Assembly (NCBI RefSeq): GCF_001571085.1
Contig: NZ_BCTC01000018.1
Location: 24,537-88,536, forward strand
Direction of reading: 5' to 3'
DNA: 64,000 nt
From: Azohydromonas lata NBRC 102462
Lineage (GTDB): Bacteria > Pseudomonadota > Gammaproteobacteria > Burkholderiales > Burkholderiaceae_C
In this document: positions 48,535-55,899 of the stretch, piece after piece
How positions within the stretch are numbered: the first letter of the stretch is position 1
How the letters are laid out: each line of letters starts with the position of its first letter
Made by a program: the position numbers and the translations under genes
The notes under the pieces: model-generated
The model's database searches: none
What the model saw: the letters and a program-made list of their open reading frames with translations, nothing else
Told to the model about the DNA's origin: nothing

Positions 48535-49638
48535 ATGACTGCCTTGCCCAACGCCCTTGCCGCGCCTCTAACCGGCTCTCTTGCCGCACCGCTTGCCTGC
48601 GCTGAGCTGGGCAGCCTGTTCGAACGGCTGGACGCGCTGCGCTTGGCCGCCGGCGCCCACATGGACCGCCTGGGGCTGGGGCCGCAGCCCGCGCCCAGCC
48701 GCGTGCTGCACGAAGAGCCGGGCTTGAAGCTGCTGCGCTACGACGGCGGCGGCGAAGGACCGGCCTTGCTGATCGTTCCCGCGCCCATCAAGGCGCACTG
48801 GATCTGGGACCTGGCGCCGCAGTGCAGCGTCGTGCGCGCGGCGCTGGCGCGGGGTTGCGCCGTGCACCTGCTGCAGTGGACGTCCGCGCCCGCGCACTGG
48901 GGCCTGGACGAGCACGTGGACGCCGTTGCCCGCATGGCCCAACGCGTCGCCGCCGCCACCGGAGGGCGCCCGCACCTGCTGGGCCACTCCCTGGGCGGCA
49001 CCTTGTCGGCGCTGTATGCGGCGCGGCATCCGCAGGGGCCGGCCTCGCTGGTGCTGGTGGAGTCGCCGCTGTGCTTCGGGGAGGCCACCGGGGCGCTTGG
49101 GGCCCTGGTGCATTCGCTGCCGCCGGGCTATGCCCAGGGCTTCACGCACGTGCCGGGCAGCCTGGTGAGCTTGGGCGCCAGCCTGGCCTCGCCGGACGAA
49201 TTCATCACCGAATCGCGCCAGGACGCCTGGGCCGCCGCCCTGAGCGGCCCGCAGGCCTGGCGGCGCCACCTGCTGGCCCTGCGCTGGACGCTGCAGGAGC
49301 TGCCGCTGCCCGGCCCGCTGGTGGCGCAGGTCAGCGACGCGCTGTACCGCGAGGACCAATTCATGAAGGGCACACTGGTGGTGGGCGGACAGGCGGTGTC
49401 GCCGCGCGACGTGCGCGTGCCCCTGGCCGCCATTGCCGACCTGCGCAGCCGCGTCGTCCCGGCCGCGTCGGTGACGGGCTTCGTGCAGGCCACGGCCAGC
49501 CCGCAGCCCCTGGTGCTGCATTACGGGGGCGACGTGGGCGTGTCGCTGCAGCACATAGGCGCGCTCATCGGCCAGAGCGCGCACCGGGAAATTTGGCCCA
49601 GGGTGCTGGATTGGGTGCAGGAAATGACGGCAAGGTAG
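48535..49638 (+). CDS. PHA synthase-like alpha/beta hydrolase
   Basis: A 367-residue alpha/beta hydrolase resembling the catalytic domain of PhaC polyester synthases: LLIVPAPIKAHWIWDLAPQC, VHLLQWTSAPAHWGLDEHVD, and a nucleophile elbow GHSLGG. PhaC enzymes use cysteine here, while this protein has serine, and it lacks the long PhaC N-terminal domain, so it is more likely an esterase or thioesterase of the PhaC-like group. The histidine of the triad may be in DVGVSLQHIGALIGQ, the PhaC-typical HIG position near the C-terminus. The start at 48535 is the first ATG in the frame with family similarity. It converges on the YtxH-like gene with a strong hairpin between. Confidence 0.75.
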   Translation: MTALPNALAAPLTGSLAAPLACAELGSLFERLDALRLAAGAHMDRLGLGPQPAPSRVLHEEPGLKLLRYDGGGEGPALLIVPAPIKAHWIWDLAPQCSVVRAALARGCAVHLLQWTSAPAHWGLDEHVDAVARMAQRVAAATGGRPHLLGHSLGGTLSALYAARHPQGPASLVLVESPLCFGEATGALGALVHSLPPGYAQGFTHVPGSLVSLGASLASPDEFITESRQDAWAAALSGPQAWRRHLLALRWTLQELPLPGPLVAQVSDALYREDQFMKGTLVVGGQAVSPRDVRVPLAAIADLRSRVVPAASVTGFVQATASPQPLVLHYGGDVGVSLQHIGALIGQSAHREIWPRVLDWVQEMTAR

Positions 49639-49754
49639 GCGCCAAAGCGGCAGGAGGCAAAACCGTCAAGGGGAGGTGCCGTGCGGCACAAGAAGGGGGT
49701 GCGCACGCCAGCCCGAGGCTGACGCGCCGCGCCCCCTGATTCGCCATATCCCCA

Positions 49755-49789
49755 CGCACGGCCGCCTGCCTCAGGCGCGCGGCCGTGCG
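49755..49789. terminator. strong hairpin between convergent genes
   Basis: CGCACGGCCGC (49755-49765) and GCGGCCGTGCG (49779-49789) pair perfectly over 11 bp, and the loop contains a further GCCTG/CAGGC pairing. It lies right after the stop of the minus-strand YtxH-like gene and downstream of the plus-strand hydrolase gene, so it could end both transcripts. No long T-run is present on either side. Confidence 0.6.
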
Positions 49790-49797
49790 CCGTCAGC

Positions 49798-50538
49798 TCA
49801 GTGCCACCCGCCGCCGCCCTGCAGCTCCGACGACGAGCCCGTGGCCGGCCGGTTGCCGTTGGCCAGTGCCGGCGTGGTGGTGGACTCACGGGATGCGGGC
49901 GCCGAGTAGGCCGCATCGTCCGCTTCGCTGCCCGCCGTGGCCGAATCCTCGTGCTTGCCGAAACGCTGGGCCAGTTGCTCCTTGCGCTGGCTCAGTTGCT
50001 GGCTGATCTGCTCCTTGCGCTCGGTCAGTTGCTGGCCGAGCTGGTCCTTGAGCTGCTTGGCCTGCTCGCGCACGCCGGCCAGGCGTTGGCGGCCGGACTC
50101 CGTCTTGAGCAGGTAAATTGCGGCCGCGCCCACCACGATGCCGCTGACGGCCAGCAGCAGCCCGCCGCCGCCACCGGAGCGGCGCGACTCCGGCACATAG
50201 CCCTCATGCCAGCGGTTCGAGGACTCGTTGCGCGCGTCGCGGGCGATGTCGTCCACGCGGTTGAGCGCCTGGCGGCTGTTGAGCCGGCCCTGCTCGGCCA
50301 GGTCCTGCACGCGCGTCAGGATGTCGCGCAGCAGGCCGCGGCCGTCCTGCGCGGCGCCTTGCAGGCGGTCCGTGGCCTGGTCGCCCGCGCTTTGCAGGTT
50401 GTCCAGCGCGTCGTCGGTGGCCGTGGCAAAGCGTTGGCGCAGGTCCGCGCGCCGGCGGGCGCCCTGTTCGGGGTCGGTCAGGTACATCGCAGCCGCGCCC
50501 GCGGCCAGGGCCCCCAGGGCCGTCCATGCGTTTTTCAT
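49798..50538 (-). CDS. YtxH-like membrane protein with long coiled coil
   Basis: A 246-residue protein. The N-terminus has a hydrophobic segment (ALGALAAGAAAMYLTDPEQG) of the YtxH type with DPEQGARRRADLR, then an amphipathic helical region, a central transmembrane helix (GGLLLAVSGIVVGAAAIYLL) and a repeat-rich coiled coil (KQLKDQLGQQLTERKEQISQ and KEQLAQRFGK). A low-complexity Ser/Thr/Ala/Asp tail ends it. AGGAGG precedes the ATG at seven bases. Such proteins are often induced by envelope stress, but no function is assigned. Divergent from the cardiolipin-synthase-like gene, 230 bases apart. Confidence 0.7.
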   Translation of the reverse strand: MKNAWTALGALAAGAAAMYLTDPEQGARRRADLRQRFATATDDALDNLQSAGDQATDRLQGAAQDGRGLLRDILTRVQDLAEQGRLNSRQALNRVDDIARDARNESSNRWHEGYVPESRRSGGGGGLLLAVSGIVVGAAAIYLLKTESGRQRLAGVREQAKQLKDQLGQQLTERKEQISQQLSQRKEQLAQRFGKHEDSATAGSEADDAAYSAPASRESTTTPALANGNRPATGSSSELQGGGGWH

Positions 50539-50766
50539 CGTCAACCTCCTTTGCGATGGAACCCGGCAAATGCCGGCTCCTGCCGCCTTGGGTGCAACCG
50601 ACGTTCCCGCTCCCCCGGGCCCACCCGGTGGAGCTCCCGGCCCGGCCTCTGCCGGCCGCCCGCAGCGATCGTCCGGTCCACCCGGCCTGACGTCCGTGGG
50701 GGGGCAACCGCCCCCCGCTGCGGCGCGGTATCGCCAGCGCACGGTACGCGTGCCCAAATCGCGCAC

Positions 50767-52044
50767 ATGCTGGAACCCGACACGCTTTTGACAATGGCAC
50801 TGGCGCTGCTGGTGCTGGTGGTGCTGCTGGGGATTGCCATCTGGTCCATCAAGCGGCACCGGGACCCGGAGCTGACGCTGGCCTGCGACCAGCCGCTGCA
50901 CGAGATGCTGCCCTCGGTCAGCGGCCTCACGCACTCCACGCTCATGCCGGGCAACGCCGTGGAGCTGCTGGAAAACGGCGCCTTCTTCGAAGCGCTGTTC
51001 GAGGAGATTGCGGCGGCGCGGCAGTCGCTGCACTTCGAGACGTTTCTTTGGAAGGAAGGCCGCCTGGGGGCGCGGCTGGCCGCGGCGCTGGCCGCCCGCG
51101 CCCGCGCCGGCGTGCAGGTGCGCGTGCTGCTGGATGCGCGCGGCTGCAACGACATGGGCGAGGCGGCCAGCCGGCTCATGCAGGAGTCCGGCTGCCGCAT
51201 CGTCCGCTACCACGCGCCGCGCCTGCACAACCTGGGCGTGCTCAACCGGCGCGACCACCGCAAGGCCTGCATCGCCGACGGGCGCGTGGCGCTGGTGGGC
51301 GGCCACTGCATCGTGGACCACTGGCTGTACGAGGGCATGAAGGGAAAGCCGCCCTTTCACGACATCGGCCTGCGGCTGCGCGGCCCCGGCGTGCACGCGG
51401 TGCAGTCGGCCTTCAGCGAGAACTGGGTGGCCGAGTGCGGCGAGCTGTTCGTGGGCGAGGACGTGTTCCCCCCGCTGCAGCGCGCGGGCGACATCACGAT
51501 GCACGTGGCCCGCGCCAAGCCGGAGCGGGCGGCGCCGGCGGTGAAGATCCTGCACCACCTGATCCTGTGCATGGCGCGCCGGCGGCTGTGGATTCAGAAC
51601 CCGTACTTCCTGCCGCAGGACAAGGCCATTAAGGCGCTGGCCGCCGCGGTGGAGCGCGGTGTGGACGTGCGCGTGATGGTCCCTTCCGCCGGCGCCTCGG
51701 ACATGCCCATCGTCCAGCACGCGGCTCACCACAACTTCGAGCGCCTGCTGCGCGCGGGTGTGCGGATCTTCGAGTTTCCGCACACGCTGCTGCACCAGAA
51801 GGTGCTGACCATGGACGGCGCCTGGTGCGCCATTGGTTCCAGCAACTTCGACGACCGCAGCTTCGAGATCAACGACGAGATCACGCTGGGCCTGCTGGAC
51901 CAGGGCCTGGCGCGGCGGCTGGAAGAGATCTTCGAGTCCGACATGCGCGAGTGCGACGAGCTGGACCTGGCCACCTGGCAGCGCCGCAGCTGCGGCCACC
52001 GGCTGCTGGACCGCGCCTGTCACCTGCTCAAGGAACAGCTTTGA
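50767..52044 (+). CDS. cardiolipin synthase-like phospholipase D family protein
   Basis: A 425-residue PLD-superfamily enzyme with an N-terminal transmembrane helix (LLTMALALLVLVVLLGIAIW) and two HxK motifs: HRKACIADGRVALVGG and HQKVLTMDGAWCAIGSSNFD. Domain order and the region NLGVLNRRDHRKACIADGR match ClsB/ClsA-type cardiolipin synthases of the inner membrane, which join two phosphatidylglycerols or phosphatidylethanolamine with phosphatidylglycerol. Start ATG at 50767 has no obvious ribosome site. It ends 140 bases before the recombinase gene. Confidence 0.85.
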   Translation: MLEPDTLLTMALALLVLVVLLGIAIWSIKRHRDPELTLACDQPLHEMLPSVSGLTHSTLMPGNAVELLENGAFFEALFEEIAAARQSLHFETFLWKEGRLGARLAAALAARARAGVQVRVLLDARGCNDMGEAASRLMQESGCRIVRYHAPRLHNLGVLNRRDHRKACIADGRVALVGGHCIVDHWLYEGMKGKPPFHDIGLRLRGPGVHAVQSAFSENWVAECGELFVGEDVFPPLQRAGDITMHVARAKPERAAPAVKILHHLILCMARRRLWIQNPYFLPQDKAIKALAAAVERGVDVRVMVPSAGASDMPIVQHAAHHNFERLLRAGVRIFEFPHTLLHQKVLTMDGAWCAIGSSNFDDRSFEINDEITLGLLDQGLARRLEEIFESDMRECDELDLATWQRRSCGHRLLDRACHLLKEQL

Positions 52045-52131
52045 ACGCCTGAATCGCCGGCAGCGGCCTTTCTCCAACCCGCCGATACGCCAACAAGCCG
52101 CCGCGAGGCGACTTTTTGCATCTCCTATAAC

Positions 52132-52172
52132 GGCAGTAATCGAAGGTATGATTTTTATCGCCAATTACTGCC
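52132..52172. promoter_or_regulatory. inverted repeat directly upstream of the recombinase gene
   Basis: GGCAGTAAT (52132-52140) and ATTACTGCC (52164-52172) are perfect 9-bp arms 32 bp centre to centre, about three helical turns, ending 13 bases before the recombinase start. The interval is AT-rich (TATGATTTTTATCG). It could be an autoregulatory operator or a recombination core site. Confidence 0.5.
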
Positions 52173-52185
52173 CCCGCCTGCCGCC

Positions 52186-53988
52186 ATGCCCACGAAGTCC
52201 GACGCCACAAGCACTTACCTGCGCCGCATGGGGCCGCATCACTTCGCGCACCTGCGGGCGGTGGCGGACGGGCTGTCCGTACAGGCCTCGGCGCAGCGCT
52301 ACCTGGGCATAGAGCATGGCAACGCGGCGATGGCCGCGCACAGGGCCGTGGTGCAGCGGCTGCGCTCCATGGCGCGGCGCGCGGGCGATGCGCGCTGGCG
52401 GCTGGTTGGGCTGGTCATCCGCGGCATGGAGGGTGACGAGCACCCTGCCCTGGCCGATTGGGCCGCCGCCAACGGGCTGGAGGATTGGAGCGAGGCCGAG
52501 CTGCAGGAGCTTTACCGCCAGGCTTTTCCGGCCGAGCGGCGTGCAGCGCGCAACCAGCGGCTGCGCCAGCGGCAGATCGAGGCGCTGCGCGCGCTGGAGC
52601 AGGTCGCCTCCGAAGCGCCGCAACCTACGGACGCCATCGCGCTGTGGTTCGACCCGCGCCTGGCGCAGCGGCTGCAAGCCAACGGTTTTTTGCTGCTGCA
52701 GGACCTGCGGCAGGCCGTGGCGCGCGGCGGGCGCTGGTGGCGCGCCGTCCCCGCCATCGGCGAAACCAAGGCTCGCCGCATAGAGAGCTACCTGCGCCAA
52801 CTGCTGCCCGGCGCGGGCACGGCGCTGGCGCCCGTGGCGGATGCGTGGGCCACGCCCTTGGCGGCGGGCCGCGCCTTGGCAGCGGGAGTGGACCAGCGCC
52901 CGCACTTCGACCTCGCGCTGCAACCCCCTTCCGGGCCCAACCGTGCCGCCTTTGCCGGCGTGGCCATCATCGCCGGCAGCGATGCCGAGGCCGTGGAGCA
53001 GTGGGTGGCGGCGCGTGCCGGCAGCCAGGCCACGGCGCTGACCTACCGGCGCGAGGCGCTGCGGCTGCGGCTGTGGGCGGCCGTGGAGATCAACAAATCG
53101 TTTTCGGCGCTCACGGCGCAGGACTGCCTGGCTTACATGACGTTTCTGGAGCATGTGCCCGACCGATGGATCTCGCGGCGGCGCGCCGCCCCCATGGAAC
53201 CGGGCTGGGCGCCGTTCGCGGGGCAGCTCACGCTGGCCAGCCGGCGGCAGGCGGTCGTCATCGTGGCCAGCCTCTTCGCCTGGCTGGTCAAGGGCGGCTA
53301 CCTCATCCACAACCCCTGGGACCTGGTGAACCGGCGCACGGGCGACGACGCGGCGCAGCATGCGCTGGACACGCGGGCCTTCGAACCCGTGGTTTGGGCG
53401 GCGCTGGTGGGCTGGATCGAATCACAACCAAGCTCACCTTCGCGCGAACGCATGCTGTTTTTGCTGCGTTTTACCGAGGCCACGGGGCTGCGCGCGAGCG
53501 AGCTGGTGTCGGCGAGGCTGTCGGACTTGCGGCCCGTGGGCGGGCGTTGGGCCATGCAGGTGCAAGGCAAGGGAGCCAAGAAGCGCATTGCCGCGGTGCC
53601 CACGCAGGCGCTGCGCGCGCTGGCGGGTTACCTGGCGGCACGCGGGCTGCCGCCGCTGGAGCGCGCGCCGGAAGAGGCGCCGCTGGTGGCCAGCCTGGAC
53701 GATGCGCTGGCGCCCATAGGCTACCGCTCGCTGTATGAGACCGTGCGGGGCTGGCTGCGGCGGGCGCTGCGCTGGGCGCCGCTGACGGACGCGCAGCGTC
53801 GCAGCGCCGACAAGTCGTCCGTGCACTGGCTGCGCCACACCTGCGGCACGCGGGCGCTGGAGCGCGGCGCGCCGCTGGAAGTGGTGCAGGCGCAGCTCGG
53901 CCACGCCGACCCGCGCACCACCATGCGCTATGCCAAGGCACAACTGCAGCGGCTGCAGGACGGGATGGAGAAGGCGTTCGGGGAGTGA
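52186..53988 (+). CDS. tyrosine recombinase with DUF3701-like N-terminal region
   Basis: A 600-residue site-specific recombinase. The N-terminal third (MGPHHFAHLRAVADGLSVQA and later EALRALEQVASEAPQPTDAI, with GETKARRIESYL) is the extra domain typical of integrase-family proteins found beside secondary replicon origins in Burkholderiales. A core-binding domain follows and then the catalytic domain: Arg436 in TGLRASEL, Lys in GKGAKKRI, His547 and Arg550 in HWLRHTCGT, His573 in LGHAD and the nucleophile Tyr582 in TTMRY. The catalytic set is complete. Next to parB/parA/rep, it probably resolves dimers of the replicon, like XerCD, or once integrated it. An inverted repeat lies in front of its start. 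Confidence 0.88.
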   Translation: MPTKSDATSTYLRRMGPHHFAHLRAVADGLSVQASAQRYLGIEHGNAAMAAHRAVVQRLRSMARRAGDARWRLVGLVIRGMEGDEHPALADWAAANGLEDWSEAELQELYRQAFPAERRAARNQRLRQRQIEALRALEQVASEAPQPTDAIALWFDPRLAQRLQANGFLLLQDLRQAVARGGRWWRAVPAIGETKARRIESYLRQLLPGAGTALAPVADAWATPLAAGRALAAGVDQRPHFDLALQPPSGPNRAAFAGVAIIAGSDAEAVEQWVAARAGSQATALTYRREALRLRLWAAVEINKSFSALTAQDCLAYMTFLEHVPDRWISRRRAAPMEPGWAPFAGQLTLASRRQAVVIVASLFAWLVKGGYLIHNPWDLVNRRTGDDAAQHALDTRAFEPVVWAALVGWIESQPSSPSRERMLFLLRFTEATGLRASELVSARLSDLRPVGGRWAMQVQGKGAKKRIAAVPTQALRALAGYLAARGLPPLERAPEEAPLVASLDDALAPIGYRSLYETVRGWLRRALRWAPLTDAQRRSADKSSVHWLRHTCGTRALERGAPLEVVQAQLGHADPRTTMRYAKAQLQRLQDGMEKAFGE

Positions 53989-54031
53989 ACGGGCGGCAAG
54001 GACCGATGGATGGCGGATGGCAGCCCACGCG

Positions 54032-54048
54032 TGGAAACCAGGTTTCCA
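54032..54048. other. parS-like palindrome, site 1 (best, extended)
   Basis: TGGAAACCAGGTTTCCA at 54032-54048, symmetric around A54040. Symmetry extends through flanking CCACGCG/CGCGTGG, making a perfect 31-bp odd palindrome from 54025 to 54055. It lies 44 bases past the recombinase stop. Confidence 0.75.
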
Positions 54049-54204
54049 CGCGTGGCGGGACAGAGGCAAAGACGCGCGTCGATACGTTCCTCGCGTCCGA
54101 CAGCAGAGGCCTTGGCCTGACGGCGCCTTGGCAACGGTGTTTTGCAGCGCCGTTTGCCGGAAATGTTGGCGCGCAGGCGGCTTTTAGGAACCCACAGCCC
54201 CGCT

Positions 54205-54273
54205 TGTAGGAGGCCCGCTCGCGGACCGAACCGCGGCCAGGAGACCCTTCGGCCCGCGAGCGGGCCTCCTACA
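54205..54273. repeat. inverted pair of REP-like palindromic units
   Basis: The 20-bp arms TGTAGGAGGCCCGCTCGCGG (54205-54224) and its exact reverse complement (54254-54273) enclose 29 bases with GAACCGCGGCC. The unit is shared with 25621-25647. Paired REP units of this kind are usual for RAYT-mobilised elements. Confidence 0.8.
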
Positions 54274-54664
54274 GATGAGCACGAAGGCAATGCCAGACGG
54301 GGGCCTAGCGATCCCGCATCGCAACGTGGGCTGCGCTTCGACTCAAGAATCACAGAGAAGCTCACATGAGCCCTGCACCGCACCGTGCACGCCTCCAGAA
54401 CTGCGTCCAAGCCAGGCACGACCGCCCTCTTCGCCGCAGCCAAACCCGGTTCCCGGGCGCCCGGCCGCCACTTCAGCGGCCCGTGCAGGCCCGCAGGCCG
54501 CACGCACTGCCGGTTCGACGCCCAAACGCCACCCAGGCATGAAGCATCACAAGCGTCCTCACATGAGCGCCAGAACACCGTGCCTGGACCGCTGGCGCGC
54601 ACGGGCTGCCTGTATATGAACGGGTCTGGGCCGCCCCACCCTGCACCGCAGCCGGTGCGCCGCG

Positions 54665-54731
54665 GCGCCGGTGTGAAAGCGCGCCACGTCGGCGCGCCGG
54701 TGTGAAAGCGCGCCACGTCGGCGCGCCGGTG
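54665..54731. repeat. 29-bp tandem repeat, about 2.3 copies
   Basis: Copies start at 54665, 54694 and (partial) 54723, sharing GCGCCGGTGTGAAAGCGCGC and then CACGTCGGC. The last copy stops after GCGCCGGTG and is followed 20 bases later by parS-like site 2. Too few copies and no spacers for CRISPR. Confidence 0.75.
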
Positions 54732-54751
54732 GGAGTTGTCCAGCGCAGCGG

Positions 54752-54768
54752 TGGAAACCAGGTTTCCA
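54752..54768. other. parS-like palindrome, site 2
   Basis: TGGAAACCAGGTTTCCA at 54752-54768 with symmetry extended by CGG/CCG to 54749-54771. It is 51 bases downstream of the parB stop codon. Confidence 0.75.
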
Positions 54769-54819
54769 CCGCCGGCCGCGGCCAAGCCTGGCGCCTCCCG
54801 GCGCGGCCGGCGAGTTGGC

Positions 54820-55821
54820 TCAGCCGCGCGGGCGGTTGAGCATCTTCATGACGATGTCGGAGAGCTCGTCCATGAAGGCGTCGTCGGCCGCGTGCGCCTC
54901 CAGCGTGATCACGGCGCGGCCGCGGCTGTCGCGCTTCCACACGCCGGCCAGGCGCCCGCCCGCGTGGAATTTCTCGGGTGCCGTCTTTTCCGCCACCCGC
55001 CCCGTGAGGTGGGCCACGATCTGGCCCGGGCTTGGTCGGCGCGTCATCTGGCGCACGCGCTCGGCGCGGCGCAGCACGGCCTTGCGGTCCTGGTCCAGCG
55101 ACTGCGTGATCTCCTCCGCGTGGCGTGGCTGTATGTCCAGCGGCGTCTCGAAGGTCTCGACGATGGCCGCGGGCAACTGCGCCACCTGCGTGGCCTTGCG
55201 CACCCAGGTGTGGCTCACGCCGATGGCTTCGGCCAAGCGGCGTTGCGAGGGAAACAGTCCGGCGTCAAGCGCGGCCAGGTAGGTGATGCCCTGCTCGTAG
55301 GCGGACGGGTCCTCGCGCTCGCGGTTCTCGCGGTCCATGGACAGGAACAGGTCCAGGTCCGGCATCTCGCCGTCCCAGACCACCGCCAGCACCGGCAAGC
55401 CCAGCTCCAGGCAGGCGCGGTGGCGGCGGTGGCCAAAGACGATCTCGTAGCGCCCGGCCGTCTCGCAGCAGCGAACCAGGATGGGCTGCGTGTTGCCGCC
55501 GGCGAGCTCGATGCTGGACTTCAGCCGCGCGAACGCCGCCGTCGTGAACGCCGTGGCGTGGCGGTTGGCCCAGCGCGTGGTGTCCACCAGCGCCGGGTCC
55601 AGCTTCACCGTGGGCAGCGAGCCGTCGAAGGACTTCAGCTTGTCGCGCAGCGCCTGCAGCTCGCCCTGCATGGCCAGCATCTCGCTGCGCGCGGCCAGCA
55701 TCTGCCCCGGCGCCGTGCGCGGCAGCGGCGGCTTGCCCGCCTCGCCCTGCGCGCTGCGCGCTTCTATGGAGGCGGCAATGTCCGCCGTGGTGGCCAAAAG
55801 CCGCTTGCCTATGCTGCTCAT
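54820..55821 (-). CDS. parB: ParB-family partition protein
   Basis: A 333-residue centromere-binding CTPase-type ParB. After a helical N-terminal part, the ParB/Srx core has VKLDPALVDTTRWANRHA, the arginine-rich motif IVFGHRRHRACLELGLPV (box II, GHRRHRA) and SMDRENREREDPSAYEQG; the helix-turn-helix is SQRRLAEAIGVSHTWVRKAT. The C-terminal part mediates dimerisation. The ATG at 55821 follows AGGAGC. parA lies upstream with 78 bases between, containing a parS-like site. It should bind the 17-bp palindromes in this region and, with ParA, move replicon copies to daughter cells. Confidence 0.92.
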   Translation of the reverse strand: MSSIGKRLLATTADIAASIEARSAQGEAGKPPLPRTAPGQMLAARSEMLAMQGELQALRDKLKSFDGSLPTVKLDPALVDTTRWANRHATAFTTAAFARLKSSIELAGGNTQPILVRCCETAGRYEIVFGHRRHRACLELGLPVLAVVWDGEMPDLDLFLSMDRENREREDPSAYEQGITYLAALDAGLFPSQRRLAEAIGVSHTWVRKATQVAQLPAAIVETFETPLDIQPRHAEEITQSLDQDRKAVLRRAERVRQMTRRPSPGQIVAHLTGRVAEKTAPEKFHAGGRLAGVWKRDSRGRAVITLEAHAADDAFMDELSDIVMKMLNRPRG

Positions 55822-55877
55822 GAGGCGCTCCTGAAGGTCTTGAATCTTGGGGTGTCGTTATCGGTCATCGGCTGCCG

Positions 55878-55894
55878 TGGAAACCTGGTTTCCA
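55878..55894. other. parS-like palindrome, site 3
   Basis: TGGAAACCTGGTTTCCA at 55878-55894, in the 78-bp gap between parA and parB, six bases past the parA stop. Flanking CG/CG extend the symmetry. Confidence 0.75.
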
Positions 55895-55899
55895 CGCCT

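Larger units (their letters stand above)
53989..54819. other. gene-free centromere-side region with several repeat elements
   Basis: Between the recombinase and parB are 830 bp without a convincing gene. They hold two of the five 17-bp parS-like palindromes (54032 and 54752), an inverted pair of REP-like units (54205-54273) and a 29-bp tandem repeat (54665-54731). Open frames here have no ribosome sites or consistent bias. Confidence 0.7.

Noticed and set aside
52186..53988. Integron or prophage integrase
   Set aside because: No attC-like array, cassette genes or phage genes nearby; the partition/origin setting is a better explanation.
53930..54619. Small genes between the recombinase and parB
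   Set aside because: Open frames lack ribosome sites, run over repeats and palindromes and show no recognisable domain.
54665..54731. CRISPR array
   Set aside because: Only 2.3 direct tandem copies with no spacers and no cas genes.
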